Of a stretch of DNA of 64,000 nt, positions 42,135 through 54,224 are shown piece after piece (within the stretch, counting starts at the first letter, position 1; every line of letters begins with the position of its first letter). The stretch is from positions 118,866,740-118,930,739 of the forward strand of contig NC_086175.1 of the NCBI RefSeq assembly GCF_023053635.1. Reading direction: 5' to 3'. The stretch comes from Elgaria multicarinata webbii (Eukaryota > Chordata > Lepidosauria > Squamata > Anguidae). A model generated the notes under the pieces. That model made no database searches, had not been told where the DNA came from, and worked only from the letters and a program-made list of their open reading frames with translations. The translations under genes were made by a program, and so were the position numbers.

Positions 42135-44110
42135 TTTATTTATATAGCACCATCAATGTACATGGTGCTGTACAGATAACACAGTAAATAGCAGGACCCT
42201 GCCGCGTAGGCTTACAATCTAATAAGTTGTAGTAAACAATAAAGAGGGAAGGAGAATGCGAACAGGCACAGGGAAGTGTAAACAGGCCCCGTCTAGGGTG
42301 AAGCTAAACAGTATAGAGTCAGAACAAACTCAATATTTGAAGGCTATAGGGAAAAGAAAAGTTTTTAGCTGAGTTTTAAAAGCAGTGATTGAGTTTGTAG
42401 TTCTCAAGTGTTCTGGAAGAGCGTTCCAGGCGTAAGGGGCAGCAGAAGAAAAAGGACGAAGCCGAGTAAGGGAAGTGGAGGTCCTTGGGCAGGCGAGAAG
42501 CATGGCATCGGAGGAGCGGAGAGCACGAGCGGGGTGATAGTGTGAGATGAGAGAGGAGAGATAGGCAGGAGCTAGACCGTGAAGAGCTTTGAAGGTCAGC
42601 AGGAGAAGTTTATATTGGATTCTGGAGTGAGTTGGAAGCCAATGAAGAGATTTCAGAAGTGGAGTGACATGGTCAGAGCGGCGGGCCAAGAAGATGATCT
42701 TAGCGGCAGAGTGGTGGACAGAGACCAGCGGACTGATGTGAGACGAAGGAAGGCCAGAGAGAAGAAGGTTGCAGTAGTCCAACCGAGAGATAACCAGTGC
42801 GTGAACGAGAGTCTTGGCAGAAGAGACAGACAAAAATGGTCGAATCCTGGCAATATTATACAGGAAGAAACGACAGGATTTAGCTACTGCCTCGATGTGA
42901 GGAGTAAAGGAGAGCGAGGAGTCAAATATAAAGCCAAGACTACGAGCTTCCGTGACCGGAGTAAGCGTGACATCGTTGACAGTAAGAGAGAATGAGAGGT
43001 GAGGAGAAGGTTTAGGAGGAAAAACAAGCAATTCAGTCTTTGCCATGTTAAGTTTCAAACGACGATGAAGCAGCCAGGCTGAGATATCTGAGAGACATGC
43101 CGAGATACGATCGTGAACATCAGGAGAAAGTTCCGGAGATGAGAGATATAATTGTGTATCGTCGGCATACAGGTGATATTGGAGGCCGTGAGATTGGATA
43201 AGCTTACCCAAGGGCAGCATGTATAGAGAGAACAGCAACGGGCCAAGCACCGAGCCTTGCGGAACCCCAACTGAAAGGGGAAAAGAGGAGGACAAGCTGC
43301 CGTTAGCCGACACGCTGAAAGAGCGACCCTCTAGATAGGAGGCGAACCAGTTATAGACAGAGCCACAGAGTCCAAGGTCATGGAGGGAATCTAAGAGAAG
43401 ATCGTGATCAACCGTGTCAAAGGCTGCGGTTAGATCAAGGAGAATAAGAACGGAATAATGGCCTTTAGACTTGGCAGTAAGAAGATCATTGGTGATCTTG
43501 GTAAGGGCTGTTTCAGTGGAATGCAAAGGACGGAAGCCAGATTGAAAGGGATCCAGAGCAGAGTTATTAGAGAGAAAGTCAAGACAACGAGAGTAGACCA
43601 GACGTTCCAGGATCTTTGAGACAAAGGGCAAGAGAGAGACAGGTCGGTAGTTAGACAGAGATAGTCGATCAAGAGTGGGTTTTTTGAGAATGGGAGAGAC
43701 TGTCGCATGTTTAAAAGCAGAAGGAAATGAACCAGAGGACAGAGAAGAATTAATGATGTGAAGCAAGGACGGGAGGATAGCGGGTATAAGATTAATAAAG
43801 ACGCGAGAGGGAATCGGATCATGGGAACAAGTGGAAGGCTTCGACGAGCACAGTATTTTAGACAGTTCATCAGCTGAGACCGAAGGGAACGCCGAGAGAG
43901 TTGCAGGAGGAACTGACAGGTGAGGGACAGGAGCTGGAAGTGGAGCAGAGCTGGCTAGATCGGAGCGAATAGTTTGGATTTTAGCATTGAAGAAAGAGGC
44001 AAAGTCATTGGCAGACAGAGAGGCGGGGAGAGATGGCGGATTAGGCTTCAGAAGAGAATTGAAGGACGCGAAGAGCCCTTTATAAAGCAGTAGTGTAGAT
44101 CCTGCCCTGA
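41995..44110. mobile_element. MITE of the 33488 family, split by an L2
   Basis: Left part 41995-42095 (ccagatctacaccaagcaag, gggccccaacagtcattaat, gcacttcagtacc) and right part 44079-44110 (ttataaagcagtagtgtaga, tcctgcc) are matching pieces of the palindromic MITE at 33488-33835. The L2 LINE at 42096-44078 separates them. Confidence 0.75.
42096..44078 (-). mobile_element. L2-clade LINE with long open reverse transcriptase frame
   Basis: The minus strand is open from at least 44078 to the stop at 42330 (over 580 codons). Reverse transcriptase blocks appear in order: [88 protein letters not shown], the catalytic [53 protein letters not shown] and the C-terminal [16 protein letters not shown] 3' UTR with the caccatgtacattgatggtg tail and an (ATT)n run follows. 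The apurinic endonuclease domain is absent: 5' truncated, so not autonomous. The uninterrupted frame marks it as one of the youngest insertions here. The apparent start at 44243 is flanking sequence. Confidence 0.92.
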
Positions 44111-46919
44111 TTATCTTAAACATTTGCATCACCCCGCCAAGTGCAAAATTGTTGGGCGGTTTTTGGGTGTGTGTGTGTGACAACACCTCAGTCATACCTG
44201 TATAGGGGTGGCAGGTGCTTTCACACACCAGATCATGATGCAAGTTAATGAAACATCCAAAAATTGTGTTTTACCATGCAAGAAGCAGGTTAGGATCAAA
44301 CATTTAGTTCATGTGGTGACTACCACATGCTGCGGTTCTCACGTGTGTTCCCCTCTCCCAAAATAACCAATTCTCCCATAACCAAAATGCACTCTGTATG
44401 ATAAATGTGTGATGGCTCAGCCCAATGCAGCCATTTAAAATCAACATCAGTTGTGTGACCCTATTGAAAATCATGTGTTTCCTCCATGGTCTCTCATCCC
44501 TATTCCACTCACCATTTTGGCTTTGTTCCCTGCTTACATTTTTATGCTGCTGATAATCTCCGAGAGGAAAAAACAAACCAACCAGCATACAGAATATGTA
44601 CTTATTTGGAATTCACTTCCTGAAAAGAATTCCAAGACAAGATATGCCATCTTCTGTCACGGGTCTAATGTAGGAGGCGCTTTCTTCCAGAACGAAAAGC
44701 GAGGACATAAGAACAGCAGTAAGACGTATACTTTTCTTTCTCCCATGCTGGGTTCCAGTCCCTTATAAGGAGACACCAAATACATTGCAAATAAAGGCAT
44801 GTGAAGTGTATTGTAACTGAGTAAATCAAACTAATTAGCTTCTTGGTTATGCTGGCTGATTTTCTCAGCCTCCAAAATGCTTCCAAAGAGAATAAAAAGA
44901 CTCCTTTCTGTACAGACAGCAAAGGTCACCGAAGGCTCCCATGAATCCTTTGCTGTTTATACTAAAAAGTACACCATGATCTTTGGCAAAGGGTCTCCTG
45001 CTTAAGTCAGTTATGTATCTGAATATGTTACTGTATGGACAATGGAGAGTCAGTAATCTTGACACCAGCATGAAAGAATTTAAAGCAATATTTCAACTGA
45101 AAGATAATCAAGCTGCCATTTTTTGGGTGGTTGGACACACATATAGCTGCTCTACAAGACAGTAGTGGAGCAGAATTTCCAGTTGTCTCAAGACACTTCT
45201 TTCAAAGCTCTGGGTCACTAGCCAGTTGAACCCTAGACATCAGCCAGCCTCCTCAACCTGGGACTTTCCAGATGTTTAGGACTTGCATCAATCCCAGCCA
45301 ATATGGCCAATAGTCAGGAATGCTAGGAGCTGTCAAAAACACCTGAAAAGAACCAGGTTGAGGAAGTCTGTTTTACACCTACCTCTAGTGGTATGGATTC
45401 TGCTGCCTCCACAAGTCCCTAGTATAAAGCATTCTGCCCATGTCATTCATTCTGGACACCATGCTTAGACAGGGAGGAATTATAGCTCAGCGGTGAAGCA
45501 TATGCTTTACATGCAGAAAATCCAAACTTCAATCCCTAGCATGTCCAGTAGACTCCCTAACCTAGGTCCCCAAGATGTTTTGGATTACAACTCCCACCAG
45601 CCCCAGCCAGCACGCCTAACGTTAGGGACAATGGAAGTGTACACAGCAATCTACAGAGTAGGATCAAAACCCATCCTCCAGTTTTTCAAAAAATATGGGG
45701 GTGGGCAGGTAAGGGATTCTACTCTGCTCCTCACCCCAGTACATAGCTGGAATCTCCTTGGATCCACCCAGTCCCAGACTTGAATGGTGAATAAAGGGTA
45801 TAAGATGGGCAGTTCATTTATCACCATTATCAGTGATCCTTGGGTGGGAGTAAATAAGTACAGAATAAGCCCTCAATATATGAACAATTATTTATAGGGA
45901 GCTCTTAGATGTTTCTGATGTAGGAATATAGGAAGCTGCCATTTTACCAGGTCAGGCTATTTGTCCATCTAGCCTGGCATTGTGAGAACGCTTTCACATT
46001 ACGTGATACCACAGAACCTTTTAACTGGAGCTTCTGGGAATTGTACCTGAGTTTTTGGCTGTTTTTATGAAATTCTGCTGTCCGCTTTCAGCTTCACCTC
46101 AGTAAATCTTAGCCTCCGCCAATGGTAATCTTTTAATATTTGTAATCTTGCCAACCTGCAATATTTCACTCATCTGAATATTCTAGTTTTTTCTAGGACA
46201 AACCCTTCCAAGTGCTACATCTGTCATTTATTTGTTATTAGAGCAGTTGCTAACTTGGAATGTAGGTTCTCCAAATAAGGCCGAAAAAGAGCTGTTGACA
46301 TTATAGTTTGCTGTATCGATTTGGGGAACAACACTTCTGTATGTGTTTCCCTCCTTAATTCTTTGAATGAGCCACACAAAATATTCAGCAAGCAAAGGCA
46401 TTTGTACTTTTTACCTGTACGTAGAGGAGCCTCTGCACAAAATGAAACAAAGTGGTGAAATCTGGTCGATTTTGCGAATTCCTTGTAGGATCAAAGTGTG
46501 GATTTACTGGATTTAATAGTAGTTGCCAGATTCTCCTTGTAGCAAAGGCCTATTGTCTATAGTGAAAGTCTGAAAGACACATCCTTTCAAGTATAGACAC
46601 CTGTTGCCAGGTGCATGACGGTTTTACGCAATATACAATGAGGTCTGGGTTACATCTGGAGACCTGTACAGGCATCCCCGAATCCCAAATTAATTCTGGA
46701 ATGGAACACAGATGTTTGGCAGAATTTGGATAGGTAATCTATACCTGAAGAGTAACCAAGTGGTTCCACCCATGCGTCACATTAACACATCGCTTGCATT
46801 CTGGGAATTCTTCCAGACATGACTTCCCAATAACTTACTTAGCACAAAGCACTCCATCACAGCTCTATCTGATACATGGTGCAACCCTACCTAGGCATTG
46901 TGGTTCATGCTTTCACAAC
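44111..46919. other. Intergenic stretch, mainly unrecognised
   Basis: Contains a tRNA-SINE head (ggaattatagctcagcggtg) near 45475 and the inverse end of the same SINE family (aggaagctgccattttacca, gtccatctagcctggcattg) at 45905-45985. No exons or RNA genes recognised. Confidence 0.45.
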
Positions 46920-47130
46920 ACTGTAGTGCAACTATTGGAATGCACTCTACTTGGAGCTGCTGCTCAAGACTGATCAAAAGCTTCAAGTGGTTCAGAATGT
47001 AGCAGCCCATTTTGTAGCACGCTACAGGGAACATATTGCACTCACTCTGTTTTGACTTTGCATTGGTTATCTATTAGTTCTGGGCTGGTTTACTATCTAT
47101 GAAGTACTAGATATGGAACTGGATCCTGGG
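46920..47130 (+). repeat. L2-clade LINE remnant
   Basis: Reads YLELLLKTDQKLQVVQNVAA and HFVARYREHIALTL, then LCIGYLL after a stop, matching the xxLQxVQNAAAR...HWLP region of L2 ORF2. Old and degraded. Confidence 0.6.
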
Positions 47131-47346
47131 TACATTTAGTACACGGGTATAGAATCTCAGGGCCATGGGCCAACTCTGACCCACCTGAGGTCCCAATCTG
47201 ACCTTCCAGGGTTCCTCAGATGACCCCCACATCCCACTGGCCCCACTCCCTTTCCCAGCCATCAATCATTCAGCGGTTTCCCAGTTTTTGTGGTTTCTCC
47301 ATCATTCTAATAGGTGGAAATACCTCTACTAAGGCTTAGCTACTAT

Positions 47347-47531
47347 GACCCTGTTCAGACACCACACTAAGCCACATGGTTAAGCCTTTTGAGCTAAACA
47401 TGGTGGCTTAGCATAATGTGAACCATTCCTAACCATGCTGGCTACACAGTCATGGTTTAAACAAAGTCACTAACCATTTGCTACAAAAGGGTTAGTGTCT
47501 AACCACGGCTTAGCGTGTTGTCTGAACAGGC
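47347..47531. mobile_element. Palindromic hAT-like MITE
   Basis: accctgttcagacaccacac and gttgtctgaacaggccc are inverted ends; interior words equal those of 8468-8728 without the nested L2 tail. Confidence 0.85.
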
Positions 47532-47734
47532 CCAGTAAAAGATTTAAGCTTCAATATGCTGGTGTATCTGGTATTTTGTCTCTGTTTCTCCAAAACTGAA
47601 TTCAGCTCTGGGACTGAGAGAGGTTCTGCCCACCTACTTTAGCAACATCTCTTCCCCTGTCAACGTTGCCACCCAACTTTAAGACCTGGAAGCAACTTTC
47701 TCTTTGGAAGGTTGCTTTGCTAATGTCTTGCAGT

Positions 47735-48138
47735 TACAGCATTCTTCTTCTTTTCCCCTTTCAGTAGGGGTTCCGCAAGGCTTGGTGCTTGGCCCGTTGT
47801 TGTTTTCTTTATACATGTTGCCCTTGGGTAAACTTATTCAATCTCATGCCTGGAACGCTCTTCCAGAACATTTGAGAACTACAAGTTCAACCGCAGCTTT
47901 TAAAGCTCAGCTAAAAACTTTTCTTTTTCCTAAAGCTTTTAAAACTTGATTTTGTTCTGACTTTATACTGTTAGTTTTACCCTACCCAGTGCCTGTTTAC
48001 CCTACCCTGTGCCTGTTTGCATTCTCTTCCCCTCCTTATTGTTTTATTATGGTTTTATTAGAATGTAAGCCTATGCGGCAGGGTCTTGCTATTTACTGTT
48101 TTACTCTGTACAGCACCATGCACATTGATGGTGCTATA

Positions 48139-48174
<36 letters not shown>

Positions 48175-49215
48175 CATGGCCTCCAATATCATCTGTATGC
48201 CGATGATACACAATTATATCTTTCATCTCTGGATCTTTCTCCTGATGTTCATGATCGTATCTCGGCATGTCTTTCAGATATCTCAACTTGATTGCTTCAT
48301 CGTCGTTTGAAACTTAATATGGCAAAGACTGAATTGCTTGTTTTTCCTCCTAAACCTTCTCCTCATCTCTCATTCTCTCTTACTGTCAACGATGTTACAC
48401 TTACTCCAGTCAAGGAAGCTCGTAGTCTTGGCTTTATATTTGATTCCTCGCTCTCCTTTATTCCTCATATTGAGGCAGTAGCTAAATCCTGTCGTTTTTT
48501 CCTGTATAATATTGCCAGGATTCGATCATTTTTGTCTGTCTCTTCTGCCAAGACTCTTGTTCATGCATTGGTTATTTCTCGGTTGGACTACTGCAACCTT
48601 CTTCTCACTGGCCTTCCTTCTTCTCACATCAGTTCGTTGGTTTCTGTTCACGACTCTGCTGCTAAGATCATCTTCTTGGCTCGCCGCTCTGACCATGTTA
48701 CTCCACTTCTGAAATCTCTTCATTGGCTTCCAATTCACTTCAGAATCCAATATAAACTTCTCCTGTTGAACTACAAAGCTTTTCACTGTCTAGCTCCTTC
48801 CTATCTTTCCTCTCTCATCTCACACTATTGCCCCGCTCGTGCTCTTCGCTCCTCTAATGCCATGTTTCTCACCTGCCCAAGGGTCTCTACTTCCCTTGCT
48901 CAGCTTCGTCCATTTTCTTCTGCTGCCCCTTACGCCTGGAACGCTCTTCCAGAACATTTGAGAACTACAAGTTCAATTGCAGCTTTTAAAGCTCAGCTAA
49001 AAACTTTTCTTTTTTCTACAGCTTTTAAAACTTGATTTTGTTCTGACTTTTATACTGTTAGTTTTACTCTACCCTGTGCCTGTTTGGTGCATTCTCTTCC
49101 CCTTCTTGTTGTTTTATTATGATTTTATTAGAAAGTAAGCCTATGCGGCAGGGTTTTGCTATTTTATTGTTTTACTCCATGTACATTGATGGTGCTATAT
49201 AAATAAATAATAATA
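47735..49215 (+). mobile_element. L2 LINE interrupted by a second L2 3' end
   Basis: Pieces 47735-47847 ([33 protein letters not shown]) and 48177-49215 ([67 protein letters not shown]) are consecutive parts of one L2 closely related to that at 42096. A premature stop lies before LLHRRL (tgattg at 48289), so this copy is older. The 3' UTR and tail are complete to 49215. Confidence 0.9.
47848..48176 (+). mobile_element. L2 3' end nested inside another L2
   Basis: Begins abruptly at gcctggaacgctcttccaga, runs through [10 protein letters not shown], the 3' UTR and the AAATA tail, then the host L2 resumes with ggcctccaatatcatctgta. TCAT is present at both junctions. Reading across the left junction yields a chimeric frame (47704-47949) that is an artefact. 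Confidence 0.85.
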
Positions 49216-50239
49216 ATAAATAATATCATCTTTCAGTTATGGTACTCGGGCTGTAAAGAAAGAGCCTCATCCCTGAATCAAGAGGTAGCCAGAGCAGTCA
49301 GAATAAGCAACAAAACTATAGATTTCCTGCACTTAAATAAGAAAACAAGTGAATGCAAAATGAAAAAAGGAACAATAGGTAATTTTAATTCTTTTAAATA
49401 TTTCTTACATTCTTAGTGTAAAATTACTGCACTGTTAGTGGTAGTAGCAAAATTACATGCTGGTTATTATTTACATATACATATGTACAGAGAATTAACA
49501 AAAAAGCACACTACAAAATAAACAAAAAGTTCTATAATTTACTTGCAATGATGTCTTAAATATATTTGATCCAGAGTGCAATCTTATGCATGTTTAGACA
49601 GAAAAAAGTTCCATGACTCCACTAGGAGGGGAATGCTGGGAGTTGTAGTACTTTTTTTCCTGTCTGAACATGCATAGGATGGCATCCTTAGTGGTCTTAT
49701 TGCGTACAGATTCCAAGTATTAAAATACAAAATATTATCCAAACATTATATAAAACTCTAGTACCTGCAAAAAATAATTATTAATTTAAATAGAATCTAC
49801 AGACATGTGACCTGCCAAGCCTTACTTAAATTTGTTATATTATGAAGGTTTGAGCACCCTTAGGGTTGTAATCTGAACCAAAATGGTTTCTCTCCCTTCT
49901 AGGACAACCAGATATTATTGCAACAGGAATTAAAAAGGCACCAGATATTAGAATTACATTATATACAACTATGAAATGCTGCCATGTATAGGACAATATT
50001 ATGTTCTATGTTTGTAGTTGGCGAGAAATATTACAGTAACAATGGCTTAGACAAGGGGACCCCAATCTTCACTTAGAAAAATGCCATTGCAATTTAAACA
50101 AAAGCATAACTGATCCATAGGGACACAAGCTATATTTGGAAAAGTTTAATTTCCCCAATCCAGTCGGAGACATATACACATGAAAAGTAGGCTGCTGTGC
50201 ACATAGCCTAGCTGTGTAAGTGTTTTCCATGCAGTTCAT
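49216..50239. other. Intergenic stretch with one MITE
   Basis: A palindromic MITE at 49578-49692: gtgcaatcttatgcatgttt, agacagaaaaaagt and the inverse acttt...cctgtctgaacatgcatagg. Otherwise AT-rich, unrecognised. Confidence 0.55.
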
Positions 50240-50305
50240 CACCCCAACACAACTGCTGGACTAGATGGACTCTTGGTCCGATCCAGCATGGCTCTTCTTA
50301 TGTCC
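50240..50305 (+). repeat. CR1 LINE terminal fragment
   Basis: actgctggactagatggact, cttggtccgatccagcatgg, ctcttcttatgt. Confidence 0.8.
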
Positions 50306-51084
50306 CCAAAGAGAGGCCGAAAATGCTGGGCAGCTGATCCATATCAACAAATGCATTGCGGCAACGTTCATCTCCAACAAGAGCAGGCCAGGCTACCTCC
50401 AAGGACTGTGCATTTCGACAACTCACAACTATATATTGTTGCTGAGAAAAGACATCTCCCACCTACTGTGAGAACTGCAACGAAGCTCAGAGAGAACAGG
50501 AAATTCTGAGGGGGGCAGGTGGGGAGTGGCAGCATCCCTGCCAATCAAAAGTGCTGGGGCTGCAGCCATGGGAGACCTGGCTCCACTACCCCATTGTCTA
50601 CCACAGTTAGACCTTGGTAGAAACCACTCGATGGAGATGCCATTTTATATGGACATTGCCCTCCTGACGCAATTATGCAAGGGCAGCTTCCTATGTAAAC
50701 GGTTCTTTAAGACTTTATGACTAAAGCACCAAAACTAAGAATGGGAGACCATTCTGTGGCCCGAGTTGATACTGTTGCTTTGAACTGAGGTGGCACAGAG
50801 AGAGGACTCACAGGCATACTCATCACTTACTTGCAACATCAACTTACGTGTGTGTGTGTGTGTAGCAAACTCTGAACAACAAAACCGCTCATGGAGCTTT
50901 CACATAACCTGACAAATGCTTAAATGCAATACTTTTCAAGAAAGGCGGTTAATACATTTAGGTCTGAGTCAGCGGCCTGGCCTAACGCATGAAACAGATT
51001 GCAGTGCTAGAGTGGACTGAAGGTGGGGAATGACATTTTTGAAGTATACTTCATGTGGAAAAAAAAATCCCTTCCGACAAATAA
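50306..51084. other. Stretch without recognised gene
   Basis: A small (GT)n run lies at 50848-50863. Otherwise no recognisable feature. Confidence 0.4.
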
Positions 51085-51362
51085 TAATGGAATTCTCTAC
51101 CACAAGATGTAGTGATGGGCACAAATTTGGAGGGCTTTAAAAGGGTGTTGGATAAATCCCTGGAGGAGAAGGCTATCAATGGCTGCTAGTCCTGATGGCT
51201 AAATGCTACCTCCAGTATCAGAGGCAGTAAGCCTGTGTGCACCAGTTGCTGGGGAACGTGGACAGGAGGGTGCCATTGCAGTCATGTCCTGCTTTGGGTT
51301 TCCTGTGGGCAATTGGTCAGCCATGGTGTGAACAGAATGCTAGACTAGATGGACCACCACCA
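51085..51362 (+). repeat. CR1 LINE 3' end
   Basis: aatggaattctctaccacaa, ggagggctttaaaagggtgt, ctccagtatcagaggcagta, ccagttgctggggaacgtgg, gctagactagatggacca, then a (CAC)n run. Same subfamily as 19405-20020. Confidence 0.85.
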
Positions 51363-51956
51363 CCACCAACAGATCATCACGGAGAAACATTCAGTGACTG
51401 CTGTGCTAGTTGTCTACTTGCATGGTCTCCTTTAGATTTTTACATAGGGGAGAGTTACAAATTTGTGGCAACAACTGTCGTCTGCGGTGTTACACTCAAT
51501 GCTTTCACTTCAGGTACTGCTACAGTGGTATCTCAAGTTCGTTGTATGGCATGCGCAGACCGGGCCAGAGTGATGAGACATGGCATGACGTACATGCCTA
51601 TATGCAAACTTAATATATAATGAGTAATGTAGAGGTGAATGACAGACTGGCAACTCATAAAGACAATATGGTAAAAGAGGAAAAAGCACCCATGTAATTT
51701 AGCATAGTCTGTATTCACTGCTAAATATTTCAGTATCCAAATAACCCCCTCCCCACAAAAAAACTTCAAGCAGACGTTATTCATCTCAGTACTGAACAGA
51801 ATTTACAGAATGCATAGCTTATGAAAGTAGACATTTCACCAGTGGTGCTGTCAGGATAGATCTTTGGAGCAGATGCAGAGAGCCCCACTCCACAGAGTAA
51901 GCAAGTGAAGCAGGATTAGCTTATCGCATATTGAACTCAGTAAAGTAGTGCACATT

Positions 51957-52503
51957 TGGGCTGGTCACTCAACACACTAACCCACATGCAGTGGTTAAAT
52001 ATGGCTTGTTGTTCAACCATGGGTTATTCGTTGAACATTGTCTGCACCCAAGACATTTTTCAGTGTTAACCATGCAGTGTGGCTTGTTAACCACACTGAA
52101 CAACCCAACAACAACCCATCAGTTCTCAAGGTGGTTTCTTCAAGAAAAATAATGGTTAACAAACAAACCCGTGGAAAAGATCTTGGGTTCAGAAACCATG
52201 CTCACGATTCAACAAGCAACCCATGTTTCAAGAACAGCCGACACTCAACCACTGGTCACACAACATGCTAACCCATGCAATGTGGTTTATTTTTCTTGAA
52301 CAAGTATCTTGAGAACCCATGGTTTGGAGTTGAGTTGTTCGGGGTGATTAACAAGCCATACTGCATGGTTAATAAGCCACCCTGTGGAAAATGTCCTGGG
52401 TTCAAACAAAATGTAAACCCACATTTCAACAAACAAACCACACTTTAACAACAAACCACACTCAATCATTGAGTGTGGGTTAGCGTGCTGTGAGAATCCA
52501 GTC
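51957..52503. mobile_element. Large foldback MITE downstream of ARHGAP42
   Basis: Left ctggtcactcaacacactaa and right gttagcgtgctgtgagaatcc pair imperfectly. Inner blocks pair too (gcagtgtggcttgttaacca / ggttaataagccaccctgtg) and the word aacccat/accatgg recurs many times. 547 bp, non-coding. Confidence 0.65.
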
Positions 52504-53514
52504 ATTACCACCTACAGGGGAAGGGGGCAAAGACCATTTTGCTCAGCAACTAAAATTACCTAACTGCTCATCACAAGGTACTTGTCAAATTTGCAGGAGA
52601 AAATTCAAGAGCTCAAACCATTTCATATGCCAAACCAGTGGTAGCTATAGAATAAGGCTCAAATTTATTCTCATTTCTTGCCTTATCCACTTTTTGAATC
52701 ATTAAAGCTTCAGGATCGTATTATTTTATTTATATATATATTTAAGCTGGTGTCCTGCCTTCTCCCATTTTGAAGGACCCAAGGGAAAACATGAAACAAA
52801 TAAAAAGCTATAACTTATTTATATGGTTGGCGTTCTGATGTACGATTACAATATTTCAGGGCAGGCAGATACTATAAATATAATTTATTAATAATTATAT
52901 GGATAAGACACAAAGTAGTGAAGGCAGAAAACCAAAACACACATATTGCATTAAAATGCCTTTAAAACAAAAATCACACTTCAATTAATTGGTGTTCAAA
53001 TTAATTGCATTTGCAGCCCTATAAATGACAGACATTTGCAAACAGTTACCTCTGTGGGCATTTATCAAAAGTTTAAATAAATGTTTAAATCAAAGATTTA
53101 TTTGAAATGACTTGGACCAACTGAGAATCAATTGCTCAGCTGAAAAAACAGTAGCACAGGTTCGCCCATCTTTCCTGTTGAGTTTCTTTTTTTGGCTGAT
53201 TTGATCTGTTGATGTTGAAAAATAAAAATAAAATGAATTTCTAGTTACCTGCAGTGGAGGATAGAAAGAGTACCATTTTCAAAACACAAAAAAGATTTTT
53301 TTTTTAAAAAAAACAAACTCTGTTGACTTTTCATTAGATTTTGTTCCGCTTATAAGGAGATACATAATCTGTAGTTGCGGTAGTCAAAGGAAATCTACCA
53401 CACACAGCGCTAACCGGCAGACCCCCGTATCTGTGTCAGATAAAAATAATAATCATAGTGCTTATTGCTTGTTACCATGGATACCATGAAGATACTGCTG
53501 TCCACTAACTATTA
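52504..53514 (-). other. ARHGAP42: ARHGAP42 3' untranslated region (probable proximal part)
   Basis: Directly downstream of the ARHGAP42 stop on the minus strand. The interval is AT-rich and, unlike its surroundings, mostly free of recognisable repeats, as expected of a UTR. An AATAAA on the minus strand lies at 53102-53097 (plus-strand TTTATT), about 415 nt after the stop; further candidates occur at lower coordinates. Which site is used cannot be told from sequence alone. A foldback element (51957-52503) bounds it on the distal side. Confidence 0.5.
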
Positions 53515-53603
53515 CTACAGAAAGACAACATAATTCTCTGGAACGAGTCCTGTTTTGCCTTCATATGTTGCTTTTAGCCATCCTGGTTCCACAGATGGAT
53601 ATA
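53515..53603 (-). CDS. ARHGAP42: ARHGAP42 terminal coding exon: SH3 second half and stop
   Basis: The acceptor on the minus strand is ttcttaacag|TATATCC; the reading continues the Val split from the previous exon and gives [29 protein letters not shown], then TAG at 53517-53515. The SH3 signature residues are present: the tryptophan of PGW, Gly of YEGKTGLVP, and the Pro and Tyr of VPENYV. The human C-terminus is the same as far as I remember. A 368-bp intron (53604-53971) carrying a CT/CA microsatellite divides the SH3 domain. Confidence 0.97.
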
Positions 53604-53689
53604 CTGTTAAGAAAAAGAAAGAGAGTTTGTGTATCACTTTTACCTGTAATTGTAACCTCTCTGGGACACATTTTAATGTTTTGCATAAG

Positions 53690-53721
<32 letters not shown>

Positions 53722-53737
53722 ACACACACACACTCAC
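53690..53737. repeat. (CT)n/(CA)n compound microsatellite
   Basis: tctctctctctctttctct followed by a CA run, in the 368-bp intron that splits the ARHGAP42 SH3 domain. It makes an arginine/glutamate-rich false extension of the terminal exon on the minus strand. Confidence 0.9.
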
Positions 53738-53971
53738 ACCCGATTATGTGTTTATGGGCATGTATGTATTATGGAGTCACATGCACCACTGCCACCACAA
53801 CCAATATAATAAAATCCAGAGAGATAGTCGTGTTAGTCAGTTGCATCAAAAACATCAAGGAATCCTGTGAAACTTTAAACATGAACAAGTTTATCATGGC
53901 CCTAAGGGGCCAGAAGACTAATGCTTTTTGGGACAGTACTGATAAAATAACAGCAACATACTGCATCTTAC

Positions 53972-54051
53972 CATTGGAAAATATCGCCCCCTGAGGGAAG
54001 GAGAGTTCATGACTGTGTTCGGCCTTACAGGAATACATGGCCTTGGCTTGC
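53972..54051 (-). CDS. ARHGAP42: ARHGAP42 SH3 domain, first half
   Basis: An 80-bp minus-strand exon with acceptor ctttttcag|GCAAGCC and donor TCCAATG|gtaaga. It encodes (R)[20 protein letters not shown] and GAIFSN, the start of the C-terminal SH3 domain. [15 protein letters not shown] is the ALYDY-like first strand with the RT-loop acidic residues. In GRAF-family proteins this SH3 binds proline-rich partners such as FAK-family kinases. It is separated from its upstream exon by a 7.8-kb repeat-filled intron (54052-61871). Confidence 0.96.
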
Positions 54052-54224
54052 CTGAAAAAGCACAGTTTACATTATTCCTGATAAAAAGAAACAGAGGATG
54101 TCATCTACTCAAAATTCTGTAAAGAACGTGTTTCTGAAGTAAAGTATATGAAACAAACACTGCAGGCACCTTAATGTTCCAACCCCTGCCCTTTTGCACA
54201 TTGGTGTTCCTTGCTCGCTTCTAA

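Noticed and set aside
42579-42995. Plus-strand open frame of 138 codons
   Set aside because: Antisense shadow of the L2 reverse transcriptase frame.
47704-47949. Open frame of 81 codons
   Set aside because: It crosses the junction of one L2 inserted in another and is not a real protein.
53515-53733. Extended minus-strand frame with an Arg/Glu-rich start
   Set aside because: The part above 53603 is intron with a CT/CA microsatellite; the acceptor at 53604-53606 and homology set the exon start.
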